Shown here one piece after another: positions 36,623 to 44,623 of a DNA stretch of 64,000 nt (the first letter of the stretch is position 1; each line of letters opens with the position of its first letter). A program made the translations under genes and the position numbers. The DNA comes from Sphingorhabdus sp. EL138 (GTDB lineage: Bacteria; Pseudomonadota; Alphaproteobacteria; Sphingomonadales; Sphingomonadaceae): positions 62,001-126,000 of the forward strand of contig NZ_CAMCWY010000002.1 of the NCBI RefSeq assembly GCF_945882965.1. The letters are read 5' to 3'. Under the pieces are notes generated by a model. It saw nothing but the letters and a program-made list of their open reading frames with translations, made no database searches and was not told where the DNA came from.

Positions 36623-38509
36623 ATGGATTTTTCTCCGCCAATTATCTCAGCTAATAAATTGAATCTACATGTTTTTTCTGGAAAATCGCGGTTCGAATCC
36701 GGCTACTGGCGCGGCATGCGCCAGGCAGCCTATGTTGTCGAACTACATACTGAGCATAGACCCGTCCCTGCCACAGTGCTCCAGACCCATGATGCCATCT
36801 GCCGTGCTCTCGGTTCACAATTGTCTTCCGGACACCATGGACCAACAATCAAAATCCTACCCGAGGATGATAATGTGATCCGGCATGTCCTACAATTGGC
36901 AACCACGATTCTGGCGGGCCTGGGAATGCCGGATTTTGGAGGAAGCACGGCCATAAGAGTAGGGGTAACGGCGGGCCAAACAAAATGGCTTGCCGGGTTG
37001 CCAGCGATCAACCCTGACAATCCGGCTCCACAGATCGCTCTGCAGATTTCCATCAATCTCTTTAATGCACTGTTGGCTGGAGCCTCTGTCGCACAAGACA
37101 CTGTGCGGGCGCAAATTGATCAAATTGCCCTTCAGCTGCGGTCCAAGGCCCCAGGAGGCATCAACACGATACGCTTCCTGGCTGCGGCTAACGCGCTCGA
37201 TATTCCCTGGCGCCATGTGGGAGGAAACATCTACCAGTTCGGTTGGGGGAGCAGATCGCGCTGGTTGGATAGTTCCTTCACCGACCAGACCCCGCAACTC
37301 AGCGCGATGGCCGCCCGTGATAAACGGCTTTGCGCCAAGATCCTCCGAGACTTTGGTCTGCCTGTTCCAAACCAGATGTCTGTTGGCACAGCCGATCAAG
37401 CCGTGGCCGCTGCGCGAAAGATTGGATACCCGGTTGTGGTTAAGCCGGCTGACCTTGATGGGGGCCTGGGTGTTCATGCCGGCCTCACCAATGACCAACA
37501 TGTAAAGAATGCGTTCGCAGACGCCGGCAAGCTAAGCAAGCGCATTCTCGTCGAGCAGTTTCTAACTGGCGGTGACTTCAGGTTTCAGGTTTTCGATGGC
37601 AAGGTGTTTTGGGCTGTTCGCCGAAGACCCGCCTGCGTGATTGGAGATGGACGACAGTCTATTACGCAGTTGGTTACTGCCCTTAACGCTAGACGTGCCG
37701 AACGAAAAACACTGCAGGGCGCGGATCATATGGCCGAACAGGGCCGCGAAGCCATCGTTCTGGACGCCGAGGCAGACATCTGGCTGGCAGCGCAGGGCTT
37801 GGGTATGGACCGCGTGCCAGTAGAGGGCCAGCGCGTCCGGCTCGCTGGCGCCGCAAACGTGTCGCGGGGCGGCACCCGCCAAGGCATTGAACTGCACCAC
37901 ATCCATCCCGACAATGCAGCACTGGCCATTGATGCGACGCGTCTTCTGAAGCTCGATCTGGCGGGCGTTGATCTAATCTTGCCCGACGTCACACAGTCCT
38001 GGCGCGAGACGGGCGGCGGGATCTGCGAGGTCAACGGTCAGCCGCAACTGGCTCCCCACCTTCCCCGTCAACTACTGCCACAGATTGTGCCCGGCCAAGG
38101 GCGGATACCCGTCTTTGCGCTGCTACTGTCGCCAGAAAGCTGGATCAACCTAACCGCGCTTTGTCAGATGCTGGCCAAGGACTATCCCAGCTTCGCCTTC
38201 GCGCAGGATTCCGCCAGCTGGCTCAGGGCAAGCAATACGCGCCACGTCGAAGCCATTGTCTACGGTGTGGGTGCTGCAGATCTCCAGAGAATGTCATTCC
38301 CGTTCGATCGCGCTGATGTGCTGATCACATCCAAGGACAGGGTCGATCCCAGCGCCGTCTCGAAACTCAAGGTGTTACTGCAGCCGGCACAACACTGGCT
38401 TGCGCAGCCGGGGTCCGGCGACGCTTCAAGCGAGATTTGCCGCAAACTACTCAGCCGGGCTGCGCACGTCGTTGAACATCACCGAGCCCACCCGACCCTT
38501 CCGATCTAA
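36623..38509 (+). CDS. cyanophycin-synthetase-like ATP-grasp ligase
   Basis: 628 residues. An N-terminal CphA-like region (SGYWRGMRQAAYVVEL) is followed by a motif close to the pre-grasp of cyanophycin synthetases, IYQFGWGSRSRWLDSSFTD (about 204-222). The ATP-grasp fold follows (ILRDFGLPVPNQ; IGYPVVVKPADLDGGLGVHAG with Lys near 274; RILVEQFLTGGDFRFQVFDGK; DLAGVDLILPD; GGGICEVNGQP as the metal-binding end). It lacks the Mur-ligase half of true cyanophycin synthetase; a 130-residue C-terminal extension of unknown fold takes its place. Expected chemistry: acyl-phosphate activation of a carboxylate and amide bond formation with an amine. First gene of a three-gene cassette. A relative starts at 63129. 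Confidence 0.88.
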   Translation: MDFSPPIISANKLNLHVFSGKSRFESGYWRGMRQAAYVVELHTEHRPVPATVLQTHDAICRALGSQLSSGHHGPTIKILPEDDNVIRHVLQLATTILAGLGMPDFGGSTAIRVGVTAGQTKWLAGLPAINPDNPAPQIALQISINLFNALLAGASVAQDTVRAQIDQIALQLRSKAPGGINTIRFLAAANALDIPWRHVGGNIYQFGWGSRSRWLDSSFTDQTPQLSAMAARDKRLCAKILRDFGLPVPNQMSVGTADQAVAAARKIGYPVVVKPADLDGGLGVHAGLTNDQHVKNAFADAGKLSKRILVEQFLTGGDFRFQVFDGKVFWAVRRRPACVIGDGRQSITQLVTALNARRAERKTLQGADHMAEQGREAIVLDAEADIWLAAQGLGMDRVPVEGQRVRLAGAANVSRGGTRQGIELHHIHPDNAALAIDATRLLKLDLAGVDLILPDVTQSWRETGGGICEVNGQPQLAPHLPRQLLPQIVPGQGRIPVFALLLSPESWINLTALCQMLAKDYPSFAFAQDSASWLRASNTRHVEAIVYGVGAADLQRMSFPFDRADVLITSKDRVDPSAVSKLKVLLQPAQHWLAQPGSGDASSEICRKLLSRAAHVVEHHRAHPTLPI

Positions 38510-38529
38510 TCCTGAATGGAGCAGCCGCT

Positions 38530-39006
38530 ATGACTACGGGCACCCGAGTTGCACCCGCCCGATATGAACCACTCATGTCGGACTACCTGGCAAAGCAAAA
38601 AGCCAACGAGCGCTGGACAATAAACACGATTGATTGGGATGGAACAACATTAAAAGCAGATGTGTCTCTAATTGGGTGGACCAATTCTGAGACTGATAAC
38701 AATCTTTTTCACGTGTCCATTTTCTCGATACGCGAGATCGATGCACAGCTCGGTATCATTGGTCTTCATTTGAAGCTCGGTTTAGAACGAAAGACGGCCG
38801 AGGTTTGGTTGCTAAAGTGCGTTGAGGAGTGCCGACGGGCCATAAGAGATCCTAACAATATCATGGTTTCCATAACCTTCGATATCCGACCCACGAAGAG
38901 CGGGAAACTCTTGAGCGAACGGCAGTCGACCATCACCGATCCGCACGGTGGCCTCATAGACCTCTCAATCACCAACTACCTTCCACACGATTTTCCCAAA
39001 GTCTGA
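38530..39006 (+). CDS. small protein, possibly hot-dog/FcoT-like thioesterase
   Basis: 158 residues, soluble. The predicted pattern is an N-terminal beta hairpin (WTINTIDWDGTTLKADVSLIG), a long central helix region (REIDAQLGIIGLHLKLGLERKTAEVWLLKCVEECRR) and a C-terminal beta sheet ending GGLIDLSITNYLP. This beta-helix-beta order with a Gln in the central helix recalls hot-dog thioesterase-like proteins such as FcoT, but the match is from pattern only and no catalytic residue can be named. It lies 20 bases after the ATP-grasp gene and 4 bases before the oxygenase gene, so all three are one operon. Confidence 0.55.
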   Translation: MTTGTRVAPARYEPLMSDYLAKQKANERWTINTIDWDGTTLKADVSLIGWTNSETDNNLFHVSIFSIREIDAQLGIIGLHLKLGLERKTAEVWLLKCVEECRRAIRDPNNIMVSITFDIRPTKSGKLLSERQSTITDPHGGLIDLSITNYLPHDFPKV

Positions 39007-39010
39007 GCAC

Positions 39011-39904
39011 ATGAAGCCCATGGTGAATAATGTGCTTACTCTCCGAGAACTCCCGAACCCATCGGACCTGAAGGAAAAGCTTGACGCCCAAGGCTGGCTT
39101 ATCATCAGAGACGAAGTGTGCAGTGTCGAGCAGTTTGAACAGGTTTCAAAACTTTGGTTCTCGCAGTTTCATACGTCAGCAACCCGCCATGATCGCAACC
39201 AATCAAGCCCCGACGGCCTCTCCTTACAGGTACGCTCATCGGGGCATTTGTTAGCACATGCAGAAGGCTACTACAGGCCCTGCCTACCGCCACCTGATGT
39301 TGGCCTACTGTGGTGTAAGACCGCGCCCCAAGGTGCAGGCGGAGAAACCTCTTTGTTTGACGGCGCCGCTTTCTTTGATGCCCTCCCAACAGCTATCGCA
39401 GAGCGACTTGAAAAAGAGAAGGTCATCTATGAATTATCTTGGCCGAAGGATCGATGTAACCTAGAGTTTTCAACATCATCTGTTAAACGGCTAGTAAAGA
39501 TGTTTGAGGTAAATAAGAGTATATCTTTCAATTTTAATATAGATGAGCATCTACACCTTCACTATCATGCGAAAGCAGTGACGGAAGATACTCTTGGAAG
39601 ACGGCGATTTATAAATGGCTTTCTTGCCCACCTTCCATTGGTGACCCATCCGAGCTACGCTGGAAACGTCTTTACTCGCCCGCATAATGGGGTGTATTGG
39701 CAGGACATGTCACCGTGGGACTCCATTGATATCGATCCCATCATTGATGCCCACGACCATGTAATGCAACGTCATCGTTGGCAGGAAGGGGACTTGCTCA
39801 TAATAAACAACCACACTCATCTTCATGGTCGTGTCGCACTTGCAGCACCAGAAGCGCGAGAGATCTTCAGCCGCTTCGCCTACTGGTCACACGGAGAGGT
39901 GTAG
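39011..39904 (+). CDS. Fe(II)/2-oxoglutarate-dependent oxygenase, TauD/clavaminate-synthase-like
   Basis: 297 residues of the TauD/TfdA superfamily. The iron triad reads H83-x-E85 (LAHAEGYY) and His272 (NNHTHLHGR); the 2-oxoglutarate-binding Arg is likely Arg288 (FSRFAYW). PPPDVGLLWCKTAPQGAGGETSLFDG after the first motif is typical of the SyrP/clavaminate synthase branch, which uses H-x-E rather than H-x-D and acts on amino-acid-derived intermediates in natural product pathways. Last gene of the ATP-grasp cassette; the coding end is more AT-rich than the ATP-grasp gene. Hydroxylation, desaturation or cyclisation of the ligase product is inferred. Confidence 0.85.
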   Translation: MKPMVNNVLTLRELPNPSDLKEKLDAQGWLIIRDEVCSVEQFEQVSKLWFSQFHTSATRHDRNQSSPDGLSLQVRSSGHLLAHAEGYYRPCLPPPDVGLLWCKTAPQGAGGETSLFDGAAFFDALPTAIAERLEKEKVIYELSWPKDRCNLEFSTSSVKRLVKMFEVNKSISFNFNIDEHLHLHYHAKAVTEDTLGRRRFINGFLAHLPLVTHPSYAGNVFTRPHNGVYWQDMSPWDSIDIDPIIDAHDHVMQRHRWQEGDLLIINNHTHLHGRVALAAPEAREIFSRFAYWSHGEV

Positions 39905-39980
39905 TGTCCGTCGTCAGATGATTTGAGACTGTTTGCAGTTTAAAACAGGTGAGTGTTTAGGTTCATCAGTTGGGTTGATA

Positions 39981-40090
39981 TTAGGCAGCGAGCTTGCGGT
40001 GTTGCAAGCGCCGATATTCGATAGTCTGTTGTTTGATCCTTTCGCGTTGTTTGATGATGGATTGCGCCCTGCCGAAGTAGGTGACCGGCC
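39981..40090 (-). mobile_element. C-terminal remnant of an IS3-like transposase
   Basis: The last 33 codons of a transposase read VTYFGRAQSIIKQRERIKQQ then TIEYRRLQHRKLAA and a stop, resembling the C-terminus of integrase-core transposases that end in YFGR...RR..L.HR. Nothing upstream in the same frame continues it; a second, different IS remnant follows. Non-functional. Confidence 0.5.
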
Positions 40091-40115
40091 CCCATTGAGT
40101 GGTCCGGTTTGATTG

Positions 40116-40495
40116 TTAGTGCATGATTGCCTCCTTGGCCAGTGTTGACCGTAGGTGGAGCGAGGCGGAACCGGAGGACGGCACTGGCCAAGGGATGGTC
40201 TGTGGTGCGGGTGGGCGATAACCAAGCGAGCTATGTGGTCTGACAGTATTGTAATGCCGCCGCCATGCTTCGATCAGGATTTGGGCTTCGGCAAGTCTGT
40301 AGAAGATTTCGCCATTAAGCAACTCGTCACGCAAGCTGCCGTTGAAGGTTCCACAATAGCCGTTCTCCCGCGGGCTAACCGGTGTGATGTAAGGCGTCTG
40401 CGCCACGATCTGTCCCCACATTCACGGCAGTGGCAATCAACTCGGGGCCATTTTCAGACTTGACGCCCAAGTTGGTGACAGCATTGTTGACCTTC
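40116..40495 (-). pseudogene. IS3-family OrfB transposase remnant (frameshifted, 5'-truncated)
   Basis: The DDE integrase-core C-terminus is clear: SENGPELIA, then YITPVSPRENGYCGTFNGSLRDE, ILIEAWRRHYNTVRPHSSLGYRPPAP, and a stop at 40116. Compared with intact relatives there is a frameshift near 40405-40410, between SENGPELIATAVN and WGQIVAQTPYIT, and the first two catalytic Asp regions are missing. Non-functional. It separates the oxygenase cassette from the exopolysaccharide-side genes. Confidence 0.8.
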
Positions 40496-40767
40496 TTTGG
40501 CGTGAGCTTTACCCCCACTCACAGCTTCAATTGGGGACCGGAGGCTGTGCGTGTCCGATTGCATTTCTGTTCCCTATTCCATTCCATCAAAATGGCACGG
40601 TTTCGGGAGTAGCGTAAGCGAACAATAATGATCGGTACTTGAAGTAAAGTACATATAAAAGTATATAAACTAGATATATTGTCCAAAATTTGGGCCACAT
40701 AGTACTATAATTTGTAGTAGTCCGTCTTCACCAATAAGTGGCCTTCTAAGAGGAAACGTGCGAACCC
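40496..40767. other. AT-rich intergenic region before the 421-residue protein
   Basis: No gene is seen. After residual IS sequence the segment from about 40615 is strongly AT-rich and should hold the promoter of the gene at 40768, which has GAGGAAA upstream of its ATG. Confidence 0.5.
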
Positions 40768-42033
40768 ATGTCGAGAGAGCTAAATGGCCCCACGCGTTTT
40801 TCGGCCTTGCGCGAGAAATCACCTTTTTTTTGGATCAAAATCACCCTCATATTGTTTGTCACGGGCTATCTCGCCCGGCTCTCATTCACTCACGCGGTGG
40901 CAAGCATTACTTGGGATCGTAATCCCGATGTTGCGTTACGATATGTGCCGGACCATCCCTCGGCATTGTCGCGCAAAGCCGACGAAATGTTTGCCGAAAG
41001 GCAGGACCCTGCAACCGTGGCCAAGGTGGAGGCAATGGCCAAGCAATCGCTGCGCGGCGGTGCGTTAAATCCGGTGGCCATCCGTTTGCTTGGCTATGTC
41101 GCTGACGTGCGGGGCGACACCAAAAAAGCACGCGAGTTGATGTTGCTGTCACACAAAGTATCCCGCCGAGACATCGGCACCCAATTGTGGCTGATTGAGG
41201 ATGCCGTGGCGCGCGGCGACAAGAAACGGGCGCTCTATCATTACGACATCGCGATGCGCACAACACCCAGCAGCTTCCCGATATTGTTCCCGACACTGAC
41301 CGGCGCGCTCAATGACCCTGAAGTGCGCGTTGCATTGGCGCCCATTGTGCGGCAAGCGCCCAACTGGCTGCCATCCTACCTCAGCGAAGCCATCAATACC
41401 GTGGGAAACCCAGCGAATTTGGCCGATGTTTTGGTGAAGGCCGGCGGCCTGCCCGAAGAGGAAGTCTATCAAAATTTGTCCAATGCCTTGCTCGGGAAAT
41501 TGGCGGCTAAGAATATGTTTCCGGCCTTCCGGCAATATTACCTCACCCTCAAGGGCAGCAAGTCTGCCGCCTTCCAGTCGGGGGCGCTCACCAAAGACAC
41601 GGTTAATGTCCGTTATCCGGCCATGGGCTGGCAGGTCGTCGAAAATGTCGGCGTTGGCGGATCATTTTCGCAACCCGACCGTAAGGGACGGGTTTCGCTT
41701 GCCGCCTTTGCAGGGTCGGGGGAGCGCGGCGAAGTTATGCGGAAATTGCTGTTTCTTGAGCCTGGGAATTATCGCTTTCAGGCGGATTACTTGGCGCTTG
41801 AGGCTGTGTCAGATGCTGAAATTCGTTGGGAATTGCAGTGTGTGACGTCTGCCGGAACCGTCGGCCAATGGATTGTCGATACCGACATACGCGGGGGCAA
41901 TTTTGCGCAAATGCAAGATTTCAATATCGGCAATGATTGTCGCGCGCAGCTCCTGATTTTGCAGGCGGCGGGCGGAAGCAATCAGCTCGGCGCCGAGTTT
42001 AGCTTACGCTCGGTGGACGTAACGCCCAGGTGA
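40768..42033 (+). CDS. hypothetical protein with N-terminal anchor, TPR-like helices and C-terminal beta domain
   Basis: 421 residues. One N-terminal hydrophobic segment (about 22-40, FFWIKITLILFVTGYLARL) leads to a periplasmic part. Residues about 55-230 are helical and TPR-like (ALSRKADEMFAERQDP, NPVAIRLLGYVADVRGDTKKARELMLLSHKVSR); residues about 280-420 look like a beta-sandwich carbohydrate-binding-type domain (FLEPGNYRFQADYLAL...WELQC). No named family is recognised. Codon use fits the host. The position just outside the exopolysaccharide locus suggests a role in polymer export or assembly, as an inference. Confidence 0.75.
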   Translation: MSRELNGPTRFSALREKSPFFWIKITLILFVTGYLARLSFTHAVASITWDRNPDVALRYVPDHPSALSRKADEMFAERQDPATVAKVEAMAKQSLRGGALNPVAIRLLGYVADVRGDTKKARELMLLSHKVSRRDIGTQLWLIEDAVARGDKKRALYHYDIAMRTTPSSFPILFPTLTGALNDPEVRVALAPIVRQAPNWLPSYLSEAINTVGNPANLADVLVKAGGLPEEEVYQNLSNALLGKLAAKNMFPAFRQYYLTLKGSKSAAFQSGALTKDTVNVRYPAMGWQVVENVGVGGSFSQPDRKGRVSLAAFAGSGERGEVMRKLLFLEPGNYRFQADYLALEAVSDAEIRWELQCVTSAGTVGQWIVDTDIRGGNFAQMQDFNIGNDCRAQLLILQAAGGSNQLGAEFSLRSVDVTPR

Positions 42034-42581
42034 TCGAAAGAGAAGATTGGCCGCAATACCGATCACGCCTCACCCCCCCACACAGCCTCAGCCGCCCCGC
42101 CCGTGTATCTTGTCGGACACGCAATGTCGTCTATTTCTGCGCCCACCCACGCGAAACTTCCTGGAGAAATTGCTCTCCGCGCCGCCGCCGCGTGCGACTG
42201 GAAACAGAGGCGGGCCGCGCGCATCCCATTGGGTAGCCAAGAGGGCCTGTGTCTGAAGTCGCGCGGGGGTGAGGCCGTCCTTCGCCAATTCATGCGCTTC
42301 GCCCGAAGGGAGACCTCACCTCCCCCTGCGTCACGCGCGACGAGTATTTGAAGGCGACGTTCGGGGAGTTGCAGGGTGCCACGGCGGCGGCCATCCCGCC
42401 CGAAGATCTCGAGGCCTTGAGGACATGATCGTCATTGGCGGCTATGTATTTGCGCGCGCCGGCCTTGCGTCCGTCAACCGTCGGCCTTCAATAGCAAGGC
42501 TGACCGTCAGCAGTCGGCGGTGCATCTCGCTGTGTGGTTTAGCTTGTCTCCTAGCTGCGCACTCAGATGCGGCTCAATCAC
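42034..42581. other. degenerate region without an intact gene
   Basis: Frames are short and unlike neighbouring codon use. One piece at about 42302-42423 on the plus strand (GDLTSPCVTRDEYLKATFGE, then ending PPEDLEALRT and a stop) looks like the end of a lost gene. Confidence 0.45.
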
Positions 42582-42605
42582 AAAAAAGGCGGCCGAAAGG
42601 CCGCC
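42582..42605 (-). terminator. rho-independent terminator
   Basis: Perfect 7-bp stem GGCGGCC/GGCCGCC with a GAAA tetraloop (TTTC on the minus strand), followed on the minus strand by six T residues. It lies 26 bases past the stop of the small gene at 42632-42883 and must serve it. Confidence 0.9.
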
Positions 42606-42631
42606 CCTGTGGATTTGAGAGGTGCGCGCGC

Positions 42632-42883
42632 TTAGGGGCTCGCTGGACTATCATTTGATGACGATGACAGTGCGACAATGGCGCCAATGAGTGCCGCGAC
42701 CCCAATTGCGCCATACACCACGCCCGAGCGTCGCTTTCTTTCACCCTCAGCCTTCACAGCGACGCGCTTAACGTTTTCATTTCCGACGGCATTTGTCGAA
42801 GGTGAGAGCGTCTGCGCCAATACTGGCGATCCAATGAGAGACGCCGCGGCTAAGGCTGCCAGGCAGATTTTGAAACTTTTCAT
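42632..42883 (-). CDS. small exported protein with C-terminal membrane segment
   Basis: 83 residues: a signal peptide (MKSFKICLAALAAASLIGSPVLAQ), a short basic linker (VKAEGERKRRSG) and one hydrophobic segment (VVYGAIGVAALIGAIVALS) with a Ser-rich end. AAAGGG precedes the start and a strong terminator follows. No family is recognised. Next to the exopolysaccharide genes and a winged-helix regulator; function unknown. Confidence 0.75.
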   Translation of the reverse strand: MKSFKICLAALAAASLIGSPVLAQTLSPSTNAVGNENVKRVAVKAEGERKRRSGVVYGAIGVAALIGAIVALSSSSNDSPASP

Positions 42884-42953
42884 GGCGAAGCCCTTTCTGA
42901 GTATTCACAAAAACGAATGAAAGATAAAATTAACGATTAAAAAGCCCGATTTT

Positions 42954-43268
42954 CTAAATCTCTGCGTGCGTACCGGACAGGCTCGAATATAACTTTTCCC
43001 GATTCACTCTAACAATGTGTCTCCGCTTGTCAAGTGGGTCAAGGGTTTTTTCTATGACGCCGATCTGCTCCAGAAAGCGCAACTGTTGGAAACATGTCCG
43101 AAACGAAACGCCGGCAAGGTGTGGGATGTCCTTCACCGTGAGTTCGTTGTGTTGCAGCATTGTCGCCAAAATTTTCCCCTTAGACGACAGTAAATCCAGC
43201 CCCGTACCGCCTGAGTTGCGCCCACGCAGCTCAAGGAAGCTCTCTAACAGCGCGTCTCTCTTCTCCAT
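42954..43268 (-). CDS. winged-helix (MarR-like) transcriptional regulator
   Basis: 104 residues forming a compact winged helix: LLSSKGKILATMLQHNELTVKDIPHLAGVSFRTCFQQLRFLEQIGVIEKTLDPLDKRRHIVRVN. The recognition helix is about residues 52-67, and the wing carries the DKRRH motif typical of MarR/DUF-like regulators. It lacks the long dimerisation helices of full MarR proteins (about 140 residues). It is divergent from the exopolysaccharide genes across a 700-base AT-rich region, so it may control them. Confidence 0.8.
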   Translation of the reverse strand: MEKRDALLESFLELRGRNSGGTGLDLLSSKGKILATMLQHNELTVKDIPHLAGVSFRTCFQQLRFLEQIGVIEKTLDPLDKRRHIVRVNREKLYSSLSGTHAEI

Positions 43269-43975
43269 CCCGTTACTTCTTTTTGTTCAATTAATTGATG
43301 GCGTACAAAATACCGCGACCTCTTAGGTAAGTTTTGTTGACTTTTCAATGTTTCATAAATGGAAGTTTACCAAGAACATTTGCCGGCACTATCTGCCGGC
43401 CTGATTCGCCCCCCCATTGTCATAAATTCGCGAACATCACCTGCGTCCCGCGCACGAGGCGCCATCATTGAAGGCCTCGATCGTGCCCCAATGTGCCCCC
43501 GCGTCCCTCGCGCGGCGCCCCTGCCACTGCTAGCTTAGCTCAGTTCCGCCGCGATCTCCGCCGCACTTCCCGATCACCGTCGCGTGTGAGCTACGCCGCC
43601 AGCAGGCAAGATATCTTCTAAACTCCCAACATTAAATGCACGCTTGGCCGGAAATCCGAACGGAAAATTCCCGTTCAACAAAGCTATTTACTTTCAATAT
43701 TGACTGCATTCGGTGCGGGGGTACTAGAGCGGCGTTCGCATTAGAGATTTTCAACTACGTTTTATGGCATTTTTTGTTGGAAAGATGTTGGCAAAGCGCT
43801 ACTATCATTTTGGCCAAGAAATCAGAAAAATTATGAATAATTTATGAAAATTTTAGAGTTTTTTAACAAAATATCCGACACAAAGACTTAATTTTAAATA
43901 TACAATTTTATTCCTATAATATGATCGAATATATTTTTAGAATTGAACGCATCACTGCTCTCGGAAATTTGAAAA
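43269..43975. other. 700-base non-coding leader upstream of the exopolysaccharide locus
   Basis: No convincing gene. The second half (43640-43975) is very AT-rich; TATAAT at 43915-43920 is a possible -10 element, without a good -35 at 17 bases. I saw no GGCGGTAG ops element. The length fits a long untranslated leader where an antiterminator could be recruited. Confidence 0.5.
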
Positions 43976-44623
43976 ATGAATAAAAAACAATATATCAGTG
44001 TCGGCGCAGTCTCAAAAATAGAAAAAATATTTGTTAAATCTCGTGGCTCAGGGGTTGGAAATTTAAATCCCCTGCACCCTGTTCGGTCGCCTTTGCCTCG
44101 GACAACAAACGCGACTGGCGCCAGCTGGTACGTGGCGCAGGTTCTGACGCAAAAGGAGGCCTACGCTGCGCTGCACTTGGCGCGGCAGGGCTTTGAAACG
44201 TTCTACCCACGCTTCCAACGCACCCGCAGCCACGCGCGCAAGCGGGACACCGTCTTATTTCCCCTGTTCCCAGGATATATCTTCGTAAAATTCGACATCA
44301 AAGTCGACCGCTGGCTGGCGGTCAATTCCACGCAGGGCGTCATCCGCCTCGTGGGGCCGAGGCTGAGCGCGCCGTCCGCCGTCAGCCAAGAATTGATCGA
44401 CCTCTTAATGTCTCGCTGCAGCGACGGCGTCATCGTTAGGCTGCCGGAGTATATCCGGACAGGGGAGCGCATCCTAATTACTGCAGGCGCACTCGCCGGC
44501 CAAATTGCGACCATTGAGGCCCTCGATGACCGCGGCCGCGTCAGCGTATTGCTGAGCCTCCTCGGGACCGAGCACAGCGTCTCGGTCCGCGCCGACCAAC
44601 TCGCCCCTATGGCTGCCACGTGA
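43976..44623 (+). CDS. NusG/RfaH-like transcription antiterminator
   Basis: 215 residues. The NGN domain is at about 50-150 (ASWYVAQVLTQKEAYAALHLARQGFETFYPRF... LFPGYIFVKFDI...VNSTQGVIRLVG) and the KOW domain at about 160-210 (IRTGERILITAGALAGQIATIEALDDRGRVSVLLSLLG). Specialised NusG paralogues (RfaH, UpxY, LoaP) let RNA polymerase read through long polysaccharide operons, and this one is the first gene of such a locus. The first 48 residues are AT-rich in coding and not NusG-like, so translation may start later (for example TTG 44093). Its stop overlaps the next GTG start. Confidence 0.88.
   Translation: MNKKQYISVGAVSKIEKIFVKSRGSGVGNLNPLHPVRSPLPRTTNATGASWYVAQVLTQKEAYAALHLARQGFETFYPRFQRTRSHARKRDTVLFPLFPGYIFVKFDIKVDRWLAVNSTQGVIRLVGPRLSAPSAVSQELIDLLMSRCSDGVIVRLPEYIRTGERILITAGALAGQIATIEALDDRGRVSVLLSLLGTEHSVSVRADQLAPMAAT

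Noticed and set aside
42269-42658. 129-codon open frame on the plus strand
   Set aside because: Arg/Pro/Ser-rich translation with no domain; it overlaps the terminator and the end of the small minus-strand gene.
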